Below are positions 1 to 6,449 of a DNA stretch of 7,447 nucleotides, in pieces; within the stretch, counting starts at the first letter, position 1, and each line of letters opens with the position of its first letter. Both the position numbers and the translations under genes were made by a program. This DNA is from a bacterium (GTDB taxonomy: Bacteria; Patescibacteriota; Patescibacteriia; 2-12-FULL-60-25): positions 1 through 7,447 of the forward strand of contig JAGVIJ010000006.1 in assembly GCA_020056125.1 (NCBI GenBank). Reading direction: 5' to 3'. The notes under the pieces were generated by a model. It had not been told where the DNA came from, made no database searches, and saw only the letters and a program-made list of their open reading frames with translations.

Positions 1-1446
1 AGCCTCCGCATTATAACCGTGGTTGCCGGATAAACGCTTAACCTCTTCAGCCACCACCGAACCATCTTTGCCCGCGTTCTCCGCAATGGCGCGAATGGGC
101 TCCTCAATGGCTTTTCTCAAAATACTAAAACCGATTTTTTCATCGCCCTGCGCTTCAGCCTCGTAACGCGCCAAAACCGGCAAAGTGCGCAACAGCGCCA
201 CGCCGCCTCCGGGCACAATCCCCTCTTCCACGGCCGCGCGAGTGGCTGACACCGCGTCTTCAATGCGATGTTTCTTTTCTTTCATTTCCACTTCAGTGGC
301 CGCGCCCACCTTAATCACGCCCACGCCTCCGGCTAACTTAGCCAAGCGCTCCTGCAATTTTTCACGATCAAATTCCGAATCAGTGATTTGCAATTGCTGA
401 CGGATTTGCGCCACGCGCGCCTCCACCATGGTCTTGTCGCCTTTACCCTCCACAAAAGTGGTGTGATCTTTGGTCGCCACCACGCGATGTGCCAGACCCA
501 AATCAGTCAATTCCATGGAATCCAATTTACGGCCCACATCTTCGCTGATCAAAGCCGCGCCGGTCACTGTGGCAATGTCCTGCAACATTTCTTTGCGGCG
601 ATCGCCAAAGCCCGGAGCCTTAACCACCAACGCATTAAACGTGCCGCGCAATTTGTTCACCACCAAAGTGGTCATGGCCTCGCCGTCCACATCATCCGCC
701 ACAATCACCAAATCTTTTTTACCGGACTGCGCCACTTTTTCCAGCAGAGGCAATAATTCTTGCACGGACGAAAGTTTTTTATCCGTGATCAAAATCGGCA
801 CATCAACGTACACGGCCTCCATGCGTTCGGCATTGGTAATCATGTAGGGAGAGGCATAGCCCTTTTCAATCCGCATGCCTTGCACCACCTCGGTTTCAAT
901 TCCAAAAGCCTGCGACTCCTCCACCGTGATCACGCCATCCTTGCCCATTTGCTTCATGGCGCTGGCAATGGTGCGGCCGATCTCCGGATCATTGGCCGAA
1001 ATGGATGCGACCTGTTCAATCTCATTTTCACTCACGGGCTTGGAAATATTTTTGCGCAATTCCTCCACAATCGCAGTTACGCCCTTTTCAATGCCACGCT
1101 TAACCGCCAAAGGATTGGCGCCGGCTGTAATATTTTTGATGCCCTCGGCAATCATGGCTTGCGCCAAAATCGTAGCCGTAGTTGTGCCGTCTCCGGCCAC
1201 GTCATTGGTTTTGGAGGCCACCTCTTTGACCAATTCAGCGCCGATATTTTCAAACTTATCTTCCAACTCAATCTCTTTGGCCACGGTCACGCCATCCTTG
1301 GTGATAATGGGAGCGCCAAAACCCTTATCAATCACCACGTTGCGACCCTTGGGACCCAAGGTGACGCGCACGGCATTGGCTAATTGATCCACGCCGGACT
1401 TAAGCGCCTGTCGCGCTTTTTCATCAAATAAAATTTGCTTTGCCAT
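1..1446 (-). CDS. groEL: Chaperonin GroEL (60 kDa, Hsp60), C-terminus cut by window edge
   Basis: GroEL forms the double-ring ATP-driven folding chamber in the cytoplasm and works with GroES. The minus-strand frame is open from the ATG at 1446-1444 to base 1, giving 482 codons of the usual ~540-550, so only the last ~60 residues are missing. It reads MAKQILFDEKARQALKSGVD at the N-terminus. Family hallmarks follow in order: TLGPKGRN near residue 30, GDGTTTAT at 85-92 (the ATP-binding Asp is D86), APGFGDRR in the apical region, KLAGGVGVIKVGAATEVE, then IEDAVSATRAAVEEG (carrying the catalytic Asp equivalent to E. coli D398) and GGGVALLR. The last visible residues, HGYNAEA, match the region around E. 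coli residue 480. No frameshift or missing catalytic residue was seen. It is 77 nt downstream of groES, the classic order. No Shine-Dalgarno sequence precedes the ATG; the leader is AT-rich and repetitive. Identification is certain. Confidence 0.98.
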   Translation of the reverse strand, partial: MAKQILFDEKARQALKSGVDQLANAVRVTLGPKGRNVVIDKGFGAPIITKDGVTVAKEIELEDKFENIGAELVKEVASKTNDVAGDGTTTATILAQAMIAEGIKNITAGANPLAVKRGIEKGVTAIVEELRKNISKPVSENEIEQVASISANDPEIGRTIASAMKQMGKDGVITVEESQAFGIETEVVQGMRIEKGYASPYMITNAERMEAVYVDVPILITDKKLSSVQELLPLLEKVAQSGKKDLVIVADDVDGEAMTTLVVNKLRGTFNALVVKAPGFGDRRKEMLQDIATVTGAALISEDVGRKLDSMELTDLGLAHRVVATKDHTTFVEGKGDKTMVEARVAQIRQQLQITDSEFDREKLQERLAKLAGGVGVIKVGAATEVEMKEKKHRIEDAVSATRAAVEEGIVPGGGVALLRTLPVLARYEAEAQGDEKIGFSILRKAIEEPIRAIAENAGKDGSVVAEEVKRLSGNHGYNAEA

Positions 1447-1453
1447 AGTAGTT

Positions 1454-1486
1454 TTAATTCAAAATTATTAATTCAAAATTCAAAAT
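1454..1486. repeat. Short AT-rich direct repeats in the groES-groEL spacer
   Basis: The 13-mer TTAATTCAAAATT occurs at 1454-1466 and again exactly at 1468-1480 (14-nt period), followed by a partial further copy, ATTCAAAAT, at 1478-1486. The rest of the spacer carries TTTGC three times (1501-1519) and T-rich runs. Together these fill most of the 77-nt gap between groES and groEL, up to 8 nt from the groEL start codon. I associate AT-rich tandem motifs of this kind with Parcubacteria intergenic DNA; that is recollection, not something testable from this window. Confidence 0.75.
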
Positions 1487-1523
1487 GTTTATCTTGGTAT
1501 TTTGCTCTTTGCTTTTTGCATTT

Positions 1524-1817
1524 TTAATTTTCAATCACTGCCAAGATATCAGATTCAGCGATGACCAAATGCTCTTGACCATCAATCTTGACCTCGTCCG
1601 GTGAATACTTTTTAAACACCACTACGTCGCCAATCTTAACGCTCATGGGCGCGCGAGTTCCATTATCCAAAAGCCGGCCCGGTCCAACGGCCATGACCTC
1701 GCCTTGCTCCGGACGCTCTTTGTCTACCGTGTCCGGCAAAATAATTCCGGACTTGCTTACCTCCTCTCGAGCCACTGCTTTGATGATAACTCGATCTCCC
1801 ATGGGACGTAATTTCAT
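1524..1817 (-). CDS. groES: Co-chaperonin GroES (10 kDa, Hsp10)
   Basis: GroES is the heptameric lid that closes the GroEL chamber in the cytoplasm. The product is 97 aa, the normal family length. It starts MKLRPMGDRVIIKAV, the standard Cpn10 N-terminus. The mobile loop that contacts GroEL is at about residues 17-33 and contains the hydrophobic GIILPD motif. Next come GEVMAVGPGR and VKIGDVVVFKKY, and it ends in a beta-strand-like LVIAESDILAVIEN. The frame is open 13 codons further upstream, but the family alignment begins at the Met encoded at 1817-1815, so that start is chosen. No Shine-Dalgarno sequence precedes it (the upstream sequence is TTTTTATTGATTAAT). groEL follows 77 nt downstream. 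No CIRCE-type inverted repeat is visible upstream, so HrcA control is not supported here. Confidence 0.97.
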   Translation of the reverse strand: MKLRPMGDRVIIKAVAREEVSKSGIILPDTVDKERPEQGEVMAVGPGRLLDNGTRAPMSVKIGDVVVFKKYSPDEVKIDGQEHLVIAESDILAVIEN

Positions 1818-1867
1818 ATTAATCAATAAAAAATAATGAATAAGGATAGTGTTCAACTAACAAAAAA

Positions 1868-1896
1868 ATCTTGCCCTAGAATCAGAAAAAAGTCAA
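1868..1896 (-). promoter_or_regulatory. Candidate promoter for groES-groEL
   Basis: On the minus strand, TTGACT (1896-1891) is separated by 17 nt from CAAGAT (1873-1868). The -35 is 5/6 to consensus and the -10 only 3/6. The -35 overlaps the TGA stop of the O-antigen-ligase-like gene (1895-1893). A start near 1861 would give a leader of about 44 nt. This is a weak match, offered because a separately regulated chaperonin operon is usual and no clear terminator separates it from the upstream gene. Confidence 0.3.
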
Positions 1897-3158
1897 GCGC
1901 CGGCCTCTTGATTAGGCCTGGCGCAAACCATGATTAGAGTCAGCGCGGTCAAAGTTTGGCCCGCCCACTGCGACCATAAATAATGATCAAACACCGCCAG
2001 GATTAACAGCGGAAAAATTAAAACTATAGCCAGACTGCGCTGTTCCGAGCGCCAAATTGATCGAGCGAACAAAATTATCAGATACAACAACGCAACCATT
2101 CCCACCGCACCCACATCAGCCAGCGCCAAAAGATAAACGTTGTGCGGCGGCTCCAGCGGCGCCGCTGCCGGAGACGGATAATCTTTGGCCAGCGTCAAAA
2201 GTTCTGCGTTCGGACCAGCTCCAAATATCATGTGTTTCCCAAACAGCGCCATACCCTGCTTCCAACTCGTGGTGCGAGCCTCAAGCGACTTGGCCTCTAA
2301 GCGCCGAGAGAGATCAAAACGAGTTTGCACCAAAGCGCGATTGGAAATTACCAGCGGAAGCGCGATGAGCATGGAAATAACCAGCGCCGCCAAACCAAAA
2401 CGCAATTGAATTTTATCTTGCTTCAAATAAACCAAGAGCCCAACCGCTCCAACCAGCGCCGCACACCAGGCGCTGCGAGAAAAAGTTAAAAATAATGCCC
2501 CAAACAGAGCGCCTGACAACACAGCCCACGCCGCCAGCCTCTTTTTAGTGCGCGCCAGAGATGCCAACCAAACCGAAAGTATGGCGCCCATAACCAACCA
2601 GCCCGCAAAAACATTGGGATGCGGAAATCCGCCGTAGGCGCGCAGGATTCTTTCTCCTCCGGCCTCAATCACCGAGACTCCCAGGCTGGCCGGCAACTGG
2701 CTCGCCATGCCGAGCCACGAGCTGGCCGCAACGTGTTGAACCGCAAATTGATAAAAACCCAAAACCGCATGCGGCAATAATGCGATGACGAACCACGCGG
2801 CCATTTGCTGCCGTGAAACTTGAGCGCGGCATAAACCTAAACCGAATAATATTAAAATCAAAACCTGCGCCCACCACTGCATCATGGGTCGCGCTGACTG
2901 CAGAATTAAATCGCTGGCCAGCAAACTCCCCGCTATGAGAATAAAAACCGCCCACCCATAAGATTTTGCCGATCGGCAATTTTTCATGGGTCGCCAATTC
3001 AGCAGAACCACCGCTAAAATCAAAAACCACGAAATATAAAACGAGAGCCTGCCCTGCTCCCACGGCCAACCCGCTAAGTTCGCATCCCAAAACCAACGCG
3101 TCTGCCACGGCAACGCGAGCATGGCCAAACGCCAAACCACAGCACTAAAAAACTTCAT
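1893..3158 (-). CDS. O-antigen ligase / Wzy polymerase-family polytopic membrane protein
   Basis: The product is 421 aa and strongly hydrophobic, with roughly ten to twelve membrane segments, so it is an integral inner-membrane protein. Family members (Wzy_C/O-antigen ligase) transfer or polymerise undecaprenyl-linked glycans, or in some cases glycosylate proteins. Visible hallmarks are RAYGGFPHPNVFAGW at 173-187 (the conserved arginine and HPN before a membrane helix), LTFSRSAW at 224-231, a long extracytoplasmic loop with ARTTSWKQGMALF and FGAGPN at about 294-317, PPHNVYLLALADVG at 337-350, and DHYLWSQWAGQ near the C-terminus (391-401). The frame opens upstream at 3224, but the ATG at 3158-3156 is preferred: GAGAGGAG lies 3 nt before it, a good Shine-Dalgarno, and it overlaps the end of the preceding gene by only 14 nt, suggesting translational coupling. 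The substrate cannot be inferred. Family assignment is firm; ligase versus polymerase is open. Confidence 0.85.
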   Translation of the reverse strand: MKFFSAVVWRLAMLALPWQTRWFWDANLAGWPWEQGRLSFYISWFLILAVVLLNWRPMKNCRSAKSYGWAVFILIAGSLLASDLILQSARPMMQWWAQVLILILFGLGLCRAQVSRQQMAAWFVIALLPHAVLGFYQFAVQHVAASSWLGMASQLPASLGVSVIEAGGERILRAYGGFPHPNVFAGWLVMGAILSVWLASLARTKKRLAAWAVLSGALFGALFLTFSRSAWCAALVGAVGLLVYLKQDKIQLRFGLAALVISMLIALPLVISNRALVQTRFDLSRRLEAKSLEARTTSWKQGMALFGKHMIFGAGPNAELLTLAKDYPSPAAAPLEPPHNVYLLALADVGAVGMVALLYLIILFARSIWRSEQRSLAIVLIFPLLILAVFDHYLWSQWAGQTLTALTLIMVCARPNQEAGA

Positions 3159-4098
3159 ACACTCCTCTCTTGCGGCATTCCGCTTCATATCTCTGCCGAT
3201 AATATTCGCGCCGATCATCCACATGAAACTTTAAAACCTTATCCGTAATCATCACGCGCGTGTCGCGATTCATACGCTCGCGAATAGTCGGCGGGAAAGC
3301 GTTCATTTGAAATTTAGCGGCCCATGACTCCAAACCTCCGGACGCCGGAATTCTAAAGCGCGGTGTTTCAATCTTCAAGTCCGGAGCCAACTCCCACCGA
3401 CGCGCCAGAGAATGCCGTTTGGTTATCCCTGAATTAGCGCGCCATAAATCAGTCGAGATGCCATCATCATACAACGGCAGTAAAGATAAAAACCAATAGC
3501 GGAAATATGGATCATCGCAAGAAATTCGAAATTCGCCTGCCTGCCGGCAAGGCAGGAATTTCGAATTTCGAAGCTGGTGCGAGGATAAATCCAACCCATC
3601 ATCCGTCACAAAATAAGACAAGCAGACCGCATCGCGGCTACCACCGTCTCCGGGCCGGCGCTTTAAAAACTTATAAGGCAAAACCGCTAGCGCGCGCGTA
3701 CTCATTAAACTGCCGGCGCTACACACCACAAAAAAATCCAAATCACCGGCGTCGCGCGCATGACCCAACGCAGTGGTATTGCACAAAGCCACAAACCGCA
3801 CGGATGAAATCCGCGCCAGCCAACGCGCTACGCCGCGCGCTACGCGCAGCTTCCTGGCGAACCAAAGTTCGTTTTGCCGGAACTCCTCCACCAAATTAAT
3901 TTGATCGGAAAAAACAAAACGCCCCAGGCGTTCCACTATAATTTTTTCGGTTAACAGCTCTTGGACAGCCGCTAAAAAATCCTCCTGCTCCACCTCCGCA
4001 CCCGCCGTGTCCAAAGTATTGTTCCATTCAGCTAAAGTCGGCGCATGCTCCCAGGCCGCGTGAAAAGCTAAAGTACGCAGCAGAGACTGACGCATCAT
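3145..4098 (-). CDS. Nucleotidyltransferase-fold protein with N-terminal helical/winged-helix-like region
   Basis: The product is 317 aa and apparently cytoplasmic. Residues 1-90 look like a winged-helix-type region (helical, then EKIIVERLGRFVFSD). Residues 101-135 resemble the Pol-beta-type nucleotidyltransferase core: VRFVALCNTTALGHARDAGD followed by LDFFVV. The acidic pair is D119 and D121 (GDLDFF), but the usual Gly-Ser of the GS motif is replaced by N107-T108. DAVCLSYFVTDDGLDL at 156-171 fits the next strand of the same family. The C-terminal third is basic and charged (RERMNRDTRVMITDKVLKFH). No substrate is recognised, so the role is unknown. It starts 20 nt after yidC and overlaps the membrane protein gene, so it is probably cotranscribed with both. 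Two ATG codons stand in tandem (4098 and 4095), neither with a Shine-Dalgarno. A palindromic element is read in frame at residues 177-193. Fold assignment is moderately sure; activity is uncertain. Confidence 0.7.
   Translation of the reverse strand: MMRQSLLRTLAFHAAWEHAPTLAEWNNTLDTAGAEVEQEDFLAAVQELLTEKIIVERLGRFVFSDQINLVEEFRQNELWFARKLRVARGVARWLARISSVRFVALCNTTALGHARDAGDLDFFVVCSAGSLMSTRALAVLPYKFLKRRPGDGGSRDAVCLSYFVTDDGLDLSSHQLRNSKFLPCRQAGEFRISCDDPYFRYWFLSLLPLYDDGISTDLWRANSGITKRHSLARRWELAPDLKIETPRFRIPASGGLESWAAKFQMNAFPPTIRERMNRDTRVMITDKVLKFHVDDRREYYRQRYEAECRKRGVYEVF
3521..3569. repeat. 49-nt imperfect palindrome inserted in frame in the nucleotidyltransferase-like gene
   Basis: The outer arms GAAATTCGAAATT (3521-3533) and AATTTCGAATTTC (3557-3569) are perfect reverse complements (13 bp). 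The inner arms are CCTGCC/TGCC (3536-3545) and GGCA/GGCAGG (3546-3556), which pair over 4 and 6 bp with one bulged A at 3550. Two unpaired bases, 3534-3535, separate the outer and inner stems. Read on the coding strand it gives RNSKFLPCRQAGEFRIS (residues 177-193) with no stop. The GC-rich core resembles palindromes I associate with Patescibacteria coding regions, analogous to Rickettsia palindromic elements. That comparison is from memory; the symmetry is seen directly. Confidence 0.8.
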
Positions 4099-4118
4099 AT
4101 TTTTCGCACGGAATAAAC

Positions 4119-4874
4119 TTACGACAATTTGGCTTCAGCCGCAGGCGGCACAGGTCGGCGCAAAAAAATCGCTTGTTGCGCCACGGTCAGCAAACTCATC
4201 ACCAACCAATACAAGGTCAAACCGCCGGGCAAAGACACGCCGATAAACACGGTCACGAGCGGCATGAGATACATCATCTGTTTGTTCATGGCCGCGGCCA
4301 TGCCTTCGTCCTTGGCTCCGGGTTTACCCGCCACTTCTTGAGGCGGCGGCGTGGCCGGACTGGGCTTGCGCATGATCTGCCAGGATTGCCAAAACTGAAC
4401 TGCGCCGGCCAATACCGCAAGCACATAACTGGGCTTGGATAAATCCACAATGCCAAACATCATGGGGTGGATAGTGCCCGGGTTGGAAATGAACGGATAC
4501 AACAAAGCCAACTTTGAACTCACGCCATCCACCAGCGCGCGATACAAACCAATAAAAATCGGCAGTTGAATCAACAGCGGCAAACAGGATGAGGCCGGAT
4601 TCACCTTTTCTCTTTTATACAACTCCATCAGCTCTTTGGCCTGTGCGTCTTTTTGATCTTTCAAACGATGGCGGATCTCATCAATCTTGGGTTGAAGATT
4701 TTGCAAGGCGCGTTGCTGGCGGATCTGCGCCATGGTCAGCGGATACAAAATCAATTTAAAAACTACAGTTAACAAAATTATAGCTATGCCCAGATCATTC
4801 CCCGGAATCACGTTATACAACCAAACCAAAAAGTTAAGAATCGGCTGGATAATGAGCGTGGTAAATATACCCAT
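4119..4874 (-). CDS. yidC: YidC/Oxa1-family membrane protein insertase
   Basis: This protein inserts and folds proteins into the cytoplasmic membrane, alone or with SecYEG. It is 251 aa: only the conserved core, without the large periplasmic domain of Gram-negative YidC and without a lipoprotein signal. The order is an amphipathic helix IIQPILNFLVWLYNVI (8-23), a first core membrane helix (27-46) ending LILYPLTMAQ, a charged cytoplasmic coiled-coil hairpin (49-93) with LQPKIDEIRHRLKDQKDA and ELYKREKVNP, a helix SSCLPLLIQLPIFIGLY (95-111), a helix around 149-166, a proline-rich loop (170-190), and two closing helices with LPGGLTLYW (215-223). The groove arginine of the family (R366 in E. coli) aligns with K40, a conservative replacement. 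It lies 24 nt after nusA, with no Shine-Dalgarno before the ATG. The usual rpmH-rnpA-yidC-jag context is absent. Identification is very secure. Confidence 0.96.
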   Translation of the reverse strand: MGIFTTLIIQPILNFLVWLYNVIPGNDLGIAIILLTVVFKLILYPLTMAQIRQQRALQNLQPKIDEIRHRLKDQKDAQAKELMELYKREKVNPASSCLPLLIQLPIFIGLYRALVDGVSSKLALLYPFISNPGTIHPMMFGIVDLSKPSYVLAVLAGAVQFWQSWQIMRKPSPATPPPQEVAGKPGAKDEGMAAAMNKQMMYLMPLVTVFIGVSLPGGLTLYWLVMSLLTVAQQAIFLRRPVPPAAEAKLS

Positions 4875-4898
4875 AAATAAATTTTAACAACTTATAGT

Positions 4899-6356
4899 TT
4901 ATACTTTTTCCGCCGGTTCTTCCACCGGCGCGGCCTCATCCGAAGCGGGCTTGGCCTTTTTGGCGCGCTTAGTTTTTTTCTTGGGTTCCTCCGGCGCTTT
5001 TTCCGGCTCTGCAAACGGTTCAACTTTTTCCGGTTCAACTGACGGCACAGCCGCTGCTTCGTCGGTTGCTTCCGGTACAACTTCAGCAGCAGCAGCAGCC
5101 GCCTCTACCGCTTTGATTTCTCCGACATCTGAATCAGCCACCACTTCGCCGCTTTCCGCCAGCACCGTAATCTTCCAACCGGTCAGCTTGGCAGCCAACC
5201 GTACATTTTGTCCGCCCTTGCCGATAGCCAATGACAATTGATCCGGCGCCACCTTAACCTTAGCCAAATGCTCTTCAGCCTGAAGCGTAACATCCAAAAT
5301 TTTAGCTGGACTCAAAGCCGCCGCAACATATTCCACCATATTATCCGACCACGAAATCACATCAATTTTTTCACCGCTCAACTCGCGGATGATGGTTTGA
5401 ATGCGCGTACCGCGCTGGCCGATGCATGAGCCGATGGGATCCACAGCTTCATCGTTGGTGGACACCGCCACTTTGGTGCGTGAGCCGGCTTCGCGCGCAA
5501 TATTTTTAATATCCACCACGCCGTTCAAGACTTCGGGGATTTCTTGCGCAAACAATGCGGCCACCAAACCTGCGCTGGATCGCGACAAACGAATCTCCGG
5601 ACCTTTGGATGACATGGTCACCTCGCGCAAAATGGCTTTGAGGCGCGTGCCCGGAAAATAGCGCTCGCCCTCAATTTGATCTTCGGGCAATAACACGCCC
5701 GTGGCGCGACCCAAATCAATCAGCACCAGACGACCCTCGCGGCGCTGAATAGTCACATTCATAAGTTCGCCCTCACGGCTCTTAAAATCTTCATACACCA
5801 CGCCGCGTTCAGCCTCGCGAATTTTTTGCATAATAACTTGTTTAGCGGTTTGTGCGGCCATGCGTCCAAAAGCTGACGGGATTTCCAACTCCACGCGAAT
5901 CTCTTCGTCCACTTCAGCATCGGGTTTAACGTCGCGCGCATCCGCCAACATGATCATGGTTTTAGGGTTGAACATGAATTCCTCTCCGAGCGCAGCATCC
6001 GCACCCAGCGCCGCCGGTTGCACGGACGGCTTAGCGGCCGCTGTCGGCGCTTCGACGCCTTTAGCCGCCAAAGTCGCCACGCGCTTGGCCGCGCGCGCCT
6101 CTTCAAAACGCTCAAAATAATCCTCGGGCAATTCCATATCTTCCACCACGGCTTTGACATCAAAAATCCGTATGCCGGCTGTGGCGCCGTCATATTGTTC
6201 AGGGTCGAATTCAACCTTGATGTTTTGATTTTTCGTTCCGAAATCCTTGCGATAAGCCGCCGCAAGCGCGCTCTCCACGGCTTCGAGCACGGATTCGTAA
6301 GGAATATTTTTTTCGTCGCTGATTTGCTTGATTGCTTGTGAAATTGGACTGGCCAT
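4899..6356 (-). CDS. nusA: Transcription termination/antitermination factor NusA
   Basis: NusA binds RNA polymerase and nascent RNA and modulates pausing, termination and antitermination. It is 485 aa. The N-terminal RNAP-binding domain begins MASPISQAIKQISDEKNIPY and resumes at QTAKQVIMQKIREAERG (169-185). The span between is about 50 residues longer than in E. coli, with an Ala/Pro-rich stretch at 92-125. The S1 domain is at about 195-260 (GELMNVTIQRREGRLVLIDL). KH1 has DPIGSCIGQRGTRIQ with GQRG at 313-316, and KH2 has LSLAIGKGGQNVRLAAKLTG with GKGG at 379-382. The E. coli acidic AR repeats are absent. Instead, residues ~408-485 form a low-complexity Ala/Glu/Pro tail with a lysine cluster (KKKTKRAKKAK). 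It is the first gene of the minus-strand unit and is preceded by a good promoter and a leader hairpin, but not by rimP. There is no Shine-Dalgarno before the ATG. Confidence 0.97.
   Translation of the reverse strand: MASPISQAIKQISDEKNIPYESVLEAVESALAAAYRKDFGTKNQNIKVEFDPEQYDGATAGIRIFDVKAVVEDMELPEDYFERFEEARAAKRVATLAAKGVEAPTAAAKPSVQPAALGADAALGEEFMFNPKTMIMLADARDVKPDAEVDEEIRVELEIPSAFGRMAAQTAKQVIMQKIREAERGVVYEDFKSREGELMNVTIQRREGRLVLIDLGRATGVLLPEDQIEGERYFPGTRLKAILREVTMSSKGPEIRLSRSSAGLVAALFAQEIPEVLNGVVDIKNIAREAGSRTKVAVSTNDEAVDPIGSCIGQRGTRIQTIIRELSGEKIDVISWSDNMVEYVAAALSPAKILDVTLQAEEHLAKVKVAPDQLSLAIGKGGQNVRLAAKLTGWKITVLAESGEVVADSDVGEIKAVEAAAAAAEVVPEATDEAAAVPSVEPEKVEPFAEPEKAPEEPKKKTKRAKKAKPASDEAAPVEEPAEKV
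5084..5098. repeat. CAG trinucleotide microsatellite in the NusA tail
   Basis: Five consecutive CAG units on the plus strand (CTG on the coding strand) encode most of a run of alanines at about residues 419-424 of NusA, in its disordered C-terminal tail. The tract is short and in frame, so copy-number change would alter alanine number without shifting the frame. Confidence 0.7.
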
Positions 6357-6387
6357 AAATTGTTTATTTAATATCTTCTTATTAAAA

Positions 6388-6412
6388 TGGCTCGTTCATC
6401 CAGAACGAGTCA
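6388..6412 (-). promoter_or_regulatory. Stem-loop at the 5' end of the predicted nusA transcript
   Basis: CTCGTTC (6391-6397) and GAACGAG (6403-6409) are perfect inverted repeats around a 5-nt loop. Outer bases extend the stem to 10 bp with one G-T wobble. If transcription starts near 6414 from the predicted promoter, the RNA begins almost directly with this hairpin, about 30 nt before the start codon. There is no U-run after it on the minus strand, so it is not a standard terminator. A stabilising 5' hairpin or a regulatory structure is possible. Confidence 0.6.
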
Positions 6413-6420
6413 GTGCAAAA

Positions 6421-6449
6421 AGGATAGCATGCATATTTTATCTTGACAA
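6421..6449 (-). promoter_or_regulatory. Predicted sigma-70-type promoter for nusA
   Basis: On the minus strand, TTGTCA (6449-6444, 5/6 to consensus) is followed by a 17-nt spacer and TATCCT (6426-6421, 4/6). The expected start is near 6414, giving a leader of about 57 nt before the nusA ATG. Its -35 overlaps the -35 of the divergent plus-strand promoter by five base pairs. Confidence 0.6.

Noticed and set aside
388..1387. Long plus-strand open frames opposite groEL.
   Set aside because: They are antisense shadows of a certain groEL reading frame, and their translations have no recognisable motifs.
1818..1892. CIRCE (HrcA-binding) inverted repeat upstream of groES.
   Set aside because: No TTAGCACTC/GAGTGCTAA-like arms are present; only an unrelated TTAGTTGAACACT stretch is seen.
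1857..1895. Possible terminator after the O-antigen-ligase-like gene (a T-run on the minus strand).
   Set aside because: Only CTTG/CAAG can pair, across a 20-nt loop. The stem is too weak, so read-through into groES remains possible.
2665..3135. 156-aa minus-strand frame inside the O-antigen-ligase-like gene.
   Set aside because: It lies entirely within the confident membrane protein gene in another frame, with no start signal or family resemblance.
3145..3224. Upstream starts for the O-antigen-ligase-like gene at 3224 or 3188.
   Set aside because: They would overlap the preceding gene further and lack a ribosome site as good as the GAGAGGAG before 3158. The extra residues are hydrophilic and unlike the family's N-terminus.
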